Positions 53,541 through 60,895 of a stretch of 64,000 nt of DNA are shown in pieces. Both the position numbers and the translations under genes were made by a program. This DNA is from Lachnospiraceae bacterium (GTDB lineage: Bacteria; Bacillota; Clostridia; Lachnospirales; Lachnospiraceae): NCBI GenBank assembly GCA_910575105.1, contig CAJTDK010000003.1, positions 186,001 through 250,000 of the forward strand. Direction: 5' to 3'. Below the pieces are notes generated by a model that searched no databases, was not told the DNA's origin, and saw only the letters and a list, made by a program, of their open reading frames with translations. The stretch's first letter is position 1. The number at the start of each line of letters is the position of its first letter.

Positions 53541-56123
53541 ATGAAAAAGATGCCAAAAAGAAATCGGAGAAACACCTTGTTTCTTTCCATTATATTAGTT
53601 TTTTGTATATTAGGACTTATTGTATTATCTGTTGCCAGAAAGATTTCTGCAGAGATGTCCACCTCTGCGATCCATAACTTAAGCGCCAGCCTCGGCCTGA
53701 TCAAAAATACGATTGAATCCATCTTAATCAAGGAAACGGAGTTCCAGTTACTCATCGCCCAGGAGATCGCATCCTCCGATGATCCCTATGAGTTCATCCG
53801 TTCCTATAAGAACAACCACACACTGGCCAAACTGTCTCTCATCCTTTCTGGGGAGACGGAAGGTATCTCCAGCCTTGGGGAAATATTTACCGAGGATGAG
53901 CTTGATTTTTCTTTTGGAAAGACAGTCAATAACATGCCCCTCTCCCAGTCTTACCTCAATAGTATGGGGACATGGGCATACACGATGAAGTGTCCGGTCA
54001 TCAAAGATGACCGGGAGATTGCCACGCTTTATGTGGAGTATACCTTCGACTCCTTCGAGGAGGCGCTGCCAGACGGCTTTTATGATAACCACGCCCAGCT
54101 CTATATTATGGACACCAAAAGCCAGCGGCTTGTGTTAAAGCCGACAGGCATAGGCGAACGGGATGCAGGACATCTGAATCTTGCCGATTTTTACCGGGCC
54201 AATAATATCCTTGAGGAGAATCTCCAGAAAGAAGTGTCAGAGAGTGTTGAAAGCGGAAGCGATATCTTGTTCTACCATGATATCCGGAACCGGAATTCCC
54301 TAATATACATGTGGGCCGTGAACGACGGGGCGATCTATCTTATCGGATATGTGCCGATCGAGGCGATCCAGCAGGAAGGGCGTTCGGTAAACCAGAACAT
54401 TTTTATCGTCGTAATCGTCATGCTGGCCGCTTTCCTCCTCTGCTGCATACTGTACTATTTCAGCAGGCAGGAAGACGAAAAGCTCCGGAAAGAGCGCGAA
54501 GCCGAAAGGGAGATTCACAATAAGCAACTTGCAGAAGCGCTGCAGGCTGCCCAGATCGCAAGTAAATCCAAGACCACATTCCTCTCCAATATGTCCCACG
54601 ACATCCGCACCCCGATGAATGCGATTCTCGGATTCACCACATTGCTTGCCAAGGACGCGGATAACCCGGCCAAGGTCAGGGATTATACGAAAAAGATAAC
54701 CTCATCGGGCCAGCATCTTTTAAGCCTGATTAACGACGTGTTAGATGTATCCAAGATTGAGAGCGGCAAGGTCGTTCTTACTACCGGCGAATTCACGCTG
54801 AGCAGCCTGGTATCTTCCGTGGATGCCATCATCCGTCCTATGGCCAAGGAAAAAGCACAGAATTTCTATGTCTCGGTGACCGATATCAAGCATGAGTACC
54901 TGGTAGGCGACGAGACAAGGATCAACCAGATCCTAATCAACCTGCTCTCTAATTCCGTAAAGTACACGCAGGAGCGCGGCAGCATCTGGTTCAGGATCAT
55001 CGGAGTCGAACAACGTTCCGGTCAGTTTGAGCACATCCGGATTGAGGTCGAGGACAATGGCTACGGCATGACGCCAGAATATTTGGAGACTATATTTGAC
55101 GCATTTACCCGGGCGGAGAACAGCACGACCAACAAGGTCCAGGGCACTGGGCTCGGCATGGCGATCACAAAGAATATCGTTGAACTGATGGGCGGAACGA
55201 TCGACGTTTCCAGCGAAGTTAACAAGGGTACCCTTTTCCGCGTAGATCTGGAGCTTCGCATACCGAGCGGGCTGTCTGACGAGCAGTTCTGGGCTGACAG
55301 CGGCCTTTCCCGGATTCTTGCCGTAGATGATGATATCGAGATCTTAAAGAGCGTCCAGACACTGATGAAGGATACGGACATCCCGGTAGATACCGCCCTC
55401 TCCGGTAAAGAGGCCATCGCCATGGCGCAGGCTTCCTGCGACAACGATGGGGGTTATGACGTCATCCTGCTGGACTGGAAAATGCCGGAGATGGACGGGA
55501 TTGAGACGGCAAAGAAACTCCGCGGGATCATCCCCGAAACTGTCCCCATCCTGTTTCTTACCGCTTACGACGGGGACGAAGTCCAGGATGAGGCTTATTC
55601 CATGGAAAATACGGGATTCCTTGCAAAGCCATTTTTCGTATCCGCATTTAAAGAAGCGCTTCTTAAGCTGCGTAAAGACCAGAGCCATAAAAACCACATA
55701 CCGGAGACAGCTTCGGATAGCTGTCTCAACGGTCTTCGCTTCCTCGTCGCAGAGGACAATGATATAAATGCCGAGATCCTCTCCGAACTTTTAGACCTCG
55801 AAGGCGCTGTCTGTGAGATTGTGGAAAACGGACAACTCGCATTGGAACGTTTTGCCGGCGCTGCTGCGGGCGAATTTGACGCTATCCTGATGGACGTCCA
55901 GATGCCGGTCATGAACGGTTATGAAGCATCGAGAAGAATCCGGGCATTAGAACGGGCGGACGCGGCAGACATCCCGATCATCGCCATGACAGCCAACGCT
56001 TTTGCCGAGGATGTCAAAGACGCCCTGAATGCAGGCATGAACGTCCACATCGCCAAGCCGATTGATATGGGATTATTAAAAAAGACCGTAAAACAATACG
56101 TCAGCAAAAATCAGCCATCATAA
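53541..56123 (+). CDS. Hybrid sensor histidine kinase with two receiver domains
   Basis: 860 residues. Two membrane helices (about 10-30 and 288-308) enclose a Cache-like extracellular sensor. The HisKA box is FLSNMSHDIRTPMNAILGF, and the ATPase boxes are INLLSNSVKYT, DNGYGMTPE and GTGLGMAITKNIVELMGG. The first receiver (about 595-715) has the acceptor in VILLDWKMPEMDG and the lysine in GFLAKPF. The second (about 735-855) has AILMDVQMPVMNG and HIAKPID. There is no DNA-binding output domain. I use the ATG at 53541 because GGAGAG lies just before it. The next gene, 14 bases on, encodes a solute-binding lipoprotein, so the kinase may read its bound state. Confidence 0.93.
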   Translation: MKKMPKRNRRNTLFLSIILVFCILGLIVLSVARKISAEMSTSAIHNLSASLGLIKNTIESILIKETEFQLLIAQEIASSDDPYEFIRSYKNNHTLAKLSLILSGETEGISSLGEIFTEDELDFSFGKTVNNMPLSQSYLNSMGTWAYTMKCPVIKDDREIATLYVEYTFDSFEEALPDGFYDNHAQLYIMDTKSQRLVLKPTGIGERDAGHLNLADFYRANNILEENLQKEVSESVESGSDILFYHDIRNRNSLIYMWAVNDGAIYLIGYVPIEAIQQEGRSVNQNIFIVVIVMLAAFLLCCILYYFSRQEDEKLRKEREAEREIHNKQLAEALQAAQIASKSKTTFLSNMSHDIRTPMNAILGFTTLLAKDADNPAKVRDYTKKITSSGQHLLSLINDVLDVSKIESGKVVLTTGEFTLSSLVSSVDAIIRPMAKEKAQNFYVSVTDIKHEYLVGDETRINQILINLLSNSVKYTQERGSIWFRIIGVEQRSGQFEHIRIEVEDNGYGMTPEYLETIFDAFTRAENSTTNKVQGTGLGMAITKNIVELMGGTIDVSSEVNKGTLFRVDLELRIPSGLSDEQFWADSGLSRILAVDDDIEILKSVQTLMKDTDIPVDTALSGKEAIAMAQASCDNDGGYDVILLDWKMPEMDGIETAKKLRGIIPETVPILFLTAYDGDEVQDEAYSMENTGFLAKPFFVSAFKEALLKLRKDQSHKNHIPETASDSCLNGLRFLVAEDNDINAEILSELLDLEGAVCEIVENGQLALERFAGAAAGEFDAILMDVQMPVMNGYEASRRIRALERADAADIPIIAMTANAFAEDVKDALNAGMNVHIAKPIDMGLLKKTVKQYVSKNQPS

Positions 56124-56137
56124 GAAAGGAGCATGAC

Positions 56138-57481
56138 ATGAAAGGAAATACAGCAAAAAACCGCAAAAGAATATCAGCAGCTATTTTAGCGGCCGTGATG
56201 ACCTTCGGCTTAGCGGCCTGCAGCCATACTCCCGACACCAGCGAGAATCTCATACAAAATGATAAAGAAGAAAAAAAATTCATCAACCTTTTCGGCCCTA
56301 TGGAGAAATCCAAGCCCAACGCCACCAATGCGGCGCGCAATGCCTTTGACCAGACGATAGAGATGGCGGAAGAAAAGCTTGGGCTGACCGTTGAATACAG
56401 AACCTACACAGCGGAAAATTATCAGGAAAAGTCATATGACGATGTAACTCTCGACAGAGTGCGCAACGATATGGACGATCTCTATCTGCTGAATTCGGAT
56501 ACGATACAGATTTTAGGTTCAGAAGGCAGGCTCCTGGACTTATCCGGCCTTGACTGCGTGAACAATCTGAGGGACGTCGTGAAGGCAGCCAATACCATTG
56601 ACGGAAAGCTGGTCGCCATACCTCAGGAAGTCGTAGCCAACGGCTTGTTTGTCAACAAGGATATGTTTGACAAATATGATCTAAAGCTTCCCAACACGCC
56701 GGAGGAGTTCCTGGAATGCTGCAGGGTATTTAAGGAGAACGGCATCGAGACGCCCGTCGGCGCAAACCGCTGGTGGCTGGAAAACTTCGTCCTCGCCCAG
56801 GGCTATGCAGACCTGTATAACGGCGAAGATACGGATGCTGAGATCGCTGCCCTCAACACGGGCGAAGCAAGGTACAGTGATTATATGCGCCCCGGCTTTG
56901 AATTTCTAAAGGAAATGATGGACAAAGGCTATATCGACGCTAAAACCGCTTATACTTACGAAGCCATAGAGGGGGAAGGCCCTGACTTCTTAGCCCAGAA
57001 GACGCCGATCGTAATGGCATACTGGGGCGCGGCCAACGCAGAGACCGCTTACGGAAAGCCAGACTTTAACCTACAGGTCATCGGCTTCCCAAGCAAGCTT
57101 GGCCAGATGCCTGTCGTATCCATAACCGGTTACGGGATTTGCGCAGGCTCAGATCATATCGACGACACATTAAGCGTTCTGGATATCATCCTGTCCGACG
57201 AGGCGCTCCAATTATACACCGAGACCAACAAGGTTATCTCCCCGTCGAAAAATGTGGAAGTGGACTGTATCCCTGCATTAAAGCCGCTGAACGACCGGAT
57301 AAAAGAGAACATCTACGTACTGGGTTCCAACGCAGGTATGAATGTAGAACAATGGGGCAATACGTGCCTGATCGTGCGGGAGCTCCTGAACGGCTCCACA
57401 GTGGATGAGTGCATGGAAATGTTCGACAAGCTGCAGGACGAAGCTTTGAACAAATCAGGGTCTTCTGAAAACCAGGAATAA
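56138..57481 (+). CDS. Extracellular solute-binding lipoprotein paired with the hybrid kinase
   Basis: 447 residues. The signal peptide ends in the lipobox GLAACS (Cys about 28), so the mature protein is lipid-anchored outside the cell. The body has the solute-binding family 1 pattern: LYLLNSDTIQILGSEGRLLDLS, VNKDMFDKYDLKLPNTPEEFLECCRVFKENG (two pieces) and PIVMAYWGAANAETAYG. It resembles sugar-binding proteins of ABC importers, but no permease gene is next to it. It follows the kinase by 14 bases with AAGAAAGGAG before the ATG and ends before a terminator. A sensory role with the kinase is my inference; supplying a distant ABC importer is the alternative. Confidence 0.9.
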   Translation: MKGNTAKNRKRISAAILAAVMTFGLAACSHTPDTSENLIQNDKEEKKFINLFGPMEKSKPNATNAARNAFDQTIEMAEEKLGLTVEYRTYTAENYQEKSYDDVTLDRVRNDMDDLYLLNSDTIQILGSEGRLLDLSGLDCVNNLRDVVKAANTIDGKLVAIPQEVVANGLFVNKDMFDKYDLKLPNTPEEFLECCRVFKENGIETPVGANRWWLENFVLAQGYADLYNGEDTDAEIAALNTGEARYSDYMRPGFEFLKEMMDKGYIDAKTAYTYEAIEGEGPDFLAQKTPIVMAYWGAANAETAYGKPDFNLQVIGFPSKLGQMPVVSITGYGICAGSDHIDDTLSVLDIILSDEALQLYTETNKVISPSKNVEVDCIPALKPLNDRIKENIYVLGSNAGMNVEQWGNTCLIVRELLNGSTVDECMEMFDKLQDEALNKSGSSENQE

Positions 57482-57540
57482 TATAATACTACTTGTCACG
57501 GCATGAACAATAGCAATAATAATGATAATGATAATAGCAG

Positions 57541-57577
57541 AGCAAGCATTAAAACCGAATTAGTGCTTGCTTTTTTT
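57541..57577 (+). terminator. Terminator after the kinase/lipoprotein pair
   Basis: AGCAAGCA (57541-57548) pairs with TGCTTGCT (57564-57571), and a run of Ts continues to 57577. Confidence 0.85.
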
Positions 57578-57664
57578 GTCTTTTGGGTATAATATGAATA
57601 TATATCTAATATAGTTTTAAAAACTACATGTTGTTATTATCATATTTACAAGGAGGTGTATCAC

Positions 57665-58327
57665 ATGTCAGATACTATCAACCGTTATGTAAAGGATCCC
57701 GGAAGCGCAATCACTCATTTTATTGGAATGCTCATGGCCATATTCGCAGCAGTTCCGCTTATCATCAAGGCCGCTCACGAGCCGGGACGTATCTATCTGG
57801 TCTCTATCATCATATATGCGGCGAGCCTGATCTTATTGTATGCAGCAAGCACTACTTATCATACCTTCAACCGTTCAGAGCAGGTCAACACGATACTAAA
57901 AAAGATCGACCACATGATGATCAGCATTCTGATCGCCGGCAGCTACACACCCATCTGCCTGCTCGTATTGGGCGGCAGGAGAGGGCTTTTCCTTCTGACG
58001 GTCGTGTGGAGCTTTGCCGTCGTCGGCATCCTGATCAAAGCATTCTGGGTATACTGCCCAAGATGGGTTTCCTCTGTACTGTATATCGGTATGGGATGGA
58101 CCTGTGTCCTGGCTTTTACACAGATTCTAAATTCCATGTCAGCAGCGGCGTTCCTCTGGCTGCTTGCAGGAGGCGTCATCTATACGGCAGGAGGCGTCAT
58201 CTATGCACTCAAGCTCCCGATCTTCAATCTAAAGCACAAAAACTTCGGAAGCCACGAGATCTTCCACCTGTTTGTCATGGGTGGCAGCGCGTGCCATTTT
58301 GTTGTCATGTATGTGTTCGTTCTTTAA
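57665..58327 (+). CDS. Hemolysin III family (PAQR-like) membrane protein
   Basis: 220 residues with seven membrane helices. The family's conserved residues are in DPGSAITHFIGML, the second-helix STTYHTFNRSEQ, KIDHMMISILIAGSYTPICL and the C-terminal SHEIFHLFVMGGSACHF; the histidines and serine form the likely metal site of the PAQR fold. The family (YqfA, hemolysin III) affects membrane lipid homeostasis; true haemolysis is not established. The ATG at 57665 stands eight bases after AAGGAGG. A single-gene unit. Confidence 0.93.
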   Translation: MSDTINRYVKDPGSAITHFIGMLMAIFAAVPLIIKAAHEPGRIYLVSIIIYAASLILLYAASTTYHTFNRSEQVNTILKKIDHMMISILIAGSYTPICLLVLGGRRGLFLLTVVWSFAVVGILIKAFWVYCPRWVSSVLYIGMGWTCVLAFTQILNSMSAAAFLWLLAGGVIYTAGGVIYALKLPIFNLKHKNFGSHEIFHLFVMGGSACHFVVMYVFVL

Positions 58328-58439
58328 TTCCTGTATCTTTTTCTCACGGAACGAGCAGCATGTACACCTTCCTGACCCATAAATGATAGCTTTAATTCCC
58401 TTATCACTGAAAATACCGTTGTTCAAAAAAAGAAGCGTC

Positions 58440-58694
58440 CTACTCAGGGCAGCTTCCTTTTTTGATCAGCTTCAATTTCTCCTGCCTGGTCATACGCTTT
58501 ATCGCATATTCCCGCTTCATCGCCTCGCTTTTCGTCGTGTGCTCCTCTGCATATACCAGCTTCACTGGACGTCGGCTCCTGGTATATTTCGCCCCTTTCC
58601 CCGAGTTATGTACTTCTATACGCTTCTTAAGATCCGCCGTCCAGCCTGTGTACAGACTTTTGTCCCTGCACTCTACGATATAGGTATAATTCAT
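58440..58694 (-). CDS. GIY-YIG domain protein (URI/YhbQ type)
   Basis: 84 residues, a single GIY-YIG domain. The motif reads YTYIVECRDKSLYTGW, followed by the conserved arginine in DLKKRIEVHN, and YTRSRRPVKLVYAEEH, with the metal-binding glutamate in TTKSEAMKREYAIKRMTR. Free-standing proteins of this type are small nucleases or DNA-binding proteins of unclear cellular role. There is no partner domain or neighbour that would define it. The start ATG follows GGTGAGAAT. Confidence 0.92.
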   Translation of the reverse strand: MNYTYIVECRDKSLYTGWTADLKKRIEVHNSGKGAKYTRSRRPVKLVYAEEHTTKSEAMKREYAIKRMTRQEKLKLIKKGSCPE

Positions 58695-58793
58695 ATTCTC
58701 ACCTGCTGTCTTTACATCCTTAAGCCTTCCATATCATTATAGAATATCCGGCGAAAAAATAACAGCCCGGTATGCCGCCAGACTGCTACTTTT

Positions 58794-58936
58794 TTACTAT
58801 TCACGGCTTAAAGGACGCTCATCGCAGTGATTCGCTGGGCATTCCCGGTTTTGCTGCGCAAAAGCCGCCCCTCTCTCCTTCATCATGTTCTCACGGAATG
58901 CGCAGCCAGTGCGCATTCCTGACCCGCGAACAGTAA
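58794..58936. repeat. Full copy of a ~143-base structured repeat with terminal inverted repeats
   Basis: The element begins TTACTATTCACGG (58794-58806) and ends CCGCGAACAGTAA (58924-58936), which are imperfect inverted repeats of each other (11 of 13 positions). Inside are hairpins GTTTTGC-TGC-GCAAAAG and GAATGCGC-AGCCAGT-GCGCATTC. It codes for nothing obvious. Partial copies occur at 40390-40427, 42421-42462 and 45152-45262. It looks like a MITE or REP-type element and sits between the GIY-YIG and SpoIIQ-like genes. Confidence 0.75.
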
Positions 58937-58960
58937 CACTTTTTGCTTCTTCTCTTCATT

Positions 58961-59752
58961 TTACTCTACCAGATAATCCATCGGATTAACCGGCTGTCCG
59001 TCTTTTCTCATCTCAAAATATACATTGCAGCCCTCTACGCTGTAATAGATCGTCGGATCTCCCACATATCCGAGCACGGACTTGCTGTCCACATAATCCC
59101 CCGTCTTAACCTTCACGTCATTTAACTGGCCGTAGAACAGCTCGTACCCCCCGCCGATATCAACATTGATCGTCGTTCCGGTCTCTGCCGTCTTGTCGAT
59201 AGATTTTACGATTCCCGGCGCGGAAGAGATCACCTGATCGCCCTTCTCCCCGGCGATCACCAGCGCAGGATTGTACTTAAACTGGTCCAGAGTGGAGAAG
59301 TATACCGTCTTGTCCATACTGTAATTCATCAGGAGCGTCCCTTCCACCGGCCACAGAAGCTTGCTGTCCCCGGCAAAATTCACGGCATTGCTCTTGCCGG
59401 CAGTCTGCTCAGTACTCTCCGCCTGAGAAGCTTCCGGTTCTTCCTCTTCTTCTGTCTCTGTCTCTTTCTCAGAAGCTGCCTCTGCCACCTTGGCCAGAGT
59501 ATCGTCTTCCTTCTCATTGATGATCAGATCCGTGTTGGTCGGCTTCGAATCCTCAGTCTTTTCTCTCTGTTCCTCCGTTTTTGCCTGCGACAGCTCCATC
59601 TGTTCGATTTCCCGCTGCGATTCTCTGTAGTCCTTAAACGTATATGTTCCCACAATTGCAATTGCTGCTGTGAAGCACAGCACTGCAGCGACGGCTGCCC
59701 CTCTGTTTTTTCGTTTCGGCTTAAATCTTGGAGTTTGTTGCCTTTCATTCAT
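58961..59752 (-). CDS. SpoIIQ-like LytM/M23-fold protein with degenerate zinc site
   Basis: 263 residues. One membrane helix (about 20-40, AAVAAVLCFTAAIAIVGTYTF) is followed by an acidic, low-complexity stretch (about 50-120, rich in Glu) and a LytM-type domain (about 130-263). M23 peptidases need H-x3-D, and H-x-H near the end. Here the first site reads FKYNPALVI, and the last reads NVYFEMRKDGQPVNP where active enzymes have a histidine pair. The fold is kept and catalysis is probably lost, as in B. subtilis SpoIIQ. It lies next to SpoIID. SpoIIQ forms the channel between mother cell and forespore. The ATG at 59752 follows AGAGGTGGTGA. Confidence 0.85.
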   Translation of the reverse strand: MNERQQTPRFKPKRKNRGAAVAAVLCFTAAIAIVGTYTFKDYRESQREIEQMELSQAKTEEQREKTEDSKPTNTDLIINEKEDDTLAKVAEAASEKETETEEEEEPEASQAESTEQTAGKSNAVNFAGDSKLLWPVEGTLLMNYSMDKTVYFSTLDQFKYNPALVIAGEKGDQVISSAPGIVKSIDKTAETGTTINVDIGGGYELFYGQLNDVKVKTGDYVDSKSVLGYVGDPTIYYSVEGCNVYFEMRKDGQPVNPMDYLVE

Positions 59753-59869
59753 ATTAATCACCACCTCTGACTCTATTTTTGCCAGATAGCGGCTGACTTA
59801 TTCTTATAAATACAATTAATTCTAAGTTTGATGAAAAGGCTGTTCATACCGCAGCCGATAACCGCTCCT

Positions 59870-60844
59870 TTACCTCCGGTCTGCCGATACGATATCTGTC
59901 ACCTCCTTTATCTCGGTATCCGTAAAGAACTCTTCCAGTATCTCCTCATAATTCCGCCCGGCCTTCGCCAGCTCATTTGCCGTATTCTGGCTCATACCCA
60001 AGCCGTGTCCTACGCCTCTCGTCGTGATCCTGAGCTTCCCGTTATACTTCTGCAGGGTAAAGCAGCTTGACGCGAGATGGTAATTGGTCCGGAATTCCTC
60101 GCCGCTTACCTTCTCCTTGCCTACCCGCACACTGAGCACGTACCCGGCAGTGTCGCATTTTTCCACCTCCGCGTCCATATCCTCTAAGGTCACCGTCTGG
60201 ATCTGCTCCTCCGCCTCGATATCAAAGGGGCACTCGGTAATCTTAAGATACGGATACCCTTTCCCCAGCACCTCTTTCCCGTCCCTGGTGCTCCCGTTGC
60301 TTAGCCGGAAAAATGGTGTCATCGCAGGCTTACCGTCATACATAAGCACCTGTCCTTCCGTATCCCTCCACGCGCTTCTGAGCTTGTTGTAGTAGCGGGA
60401 ATACCTGCTCACCCCCCACGCCTTCTCCATCTCCTTCTGTGTCCAGAAGGAATCCTCCAGCACCATATCGCTGCCCTCTTTCTCAATCCTGCGGTAAACA
60501 TCCGTCCGCACAAGGATTGCCTGCGCCTTAAGCATCTCCTTGTCATAGTCCGGCAATACTTCCTTCGCCATAATCCCTATACAGTAATCTTCGATGGGAA
60601 GCTCGGCAATGCCGCCTTCTGTATCCGAACCGCTATCACCGTCATCCCCGGCGCTCTCCGCCTCCTTAAGCTCCCCCCTCTCCCCGTCCAATGCCTGGCT
60701 CTCGCCGAGCCGGACCTTCACATATGTCCCGTCTACATGGGACGATGTCGCTATGCTTGGCCCATTTATAAATACCGTTATCACATAAGGCAATAATACG
60801 ATGATGATCAGATAATACCCGAATTGCTTGAATTTCTGCCGCAT
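59870..60844 (-). CDS. spoIID: Stage II sporulation protein D
   Basis: 324 residues. A single N-terminal membrane helix (YYLIIIVLLPYVITVFI) precedes the SpoIID lytic-transglycosylase domain, with LPIEDYCIGIMAKEVLPDYDKEMLKAQAILVRT (two pieces; the catalytic glutamate is in AKEV) and TPFFRLSNGSTRDGKE, GYPYLKITECPFD, and the C-terminal GVGHGLGMSQNTANELAKAG. It cuts glycan strands during engulfment. A Glu/Ser/Asp-rich insert occupies about residues 52-85. Its ribosome site GGGAGGG lies inside the 3' arm of a hairpin, and the ATG follows five Ts, so that hairpin also looks like the terminator of the upstream glgP. It is followed by the SpoIIQ-like gene. Confidence 0.93.
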   Translation of the reverse strand: MRQKFKQFGYYLIIIVLLPYVITVFINGPSIATSSHVDGTYVKVRLGESQALDGERGELKEAESAGDDGDSGSDTEGGIAELPIEDYCIGIMAKEVLPDYDKEMLKAQAILVRTDVYRRIEKEGSDMVLEDSFWTQKEMEKAWGVSRYSRYYNKLRSAWRDTEGQVLMYDGKPAMTPFFRLSNGSTRDGKEVLGKGYPYLKITECPFDIEAEEQIQTVTLEDMDAEVEKCDTAGYVLSVRVGKEKVSGEEFRTNYHLASSCFTLQKYNGKLRITTRGVGHGLGMSQNTANELAKAGRNYEEILEEFFTDTEIKEVTDIVSADRR

Positions 60845-60849
60845 AAAAA

Positions 60850-60879
60850 GCCCTCCCATACATTACTGTATGAGAGGGC
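60850..60879 (-). terminator. Hairpin ending glgP and masking the spoIID ribosome site
   Basis: On the minus strand GCCCTCTCATAC pairs over all 12 positions (one U-G) with GTATGGGAGGGC around a six-base loop, then TTTTT and directly the spoIID ATG. It is a good intrinsic terminator for glgP. The GGGAGGG needed by spoIID is in its 3' arm. Confidence 0.75.
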
Positions 60880-60895
60880 CGCTGCTTTTATTCAT

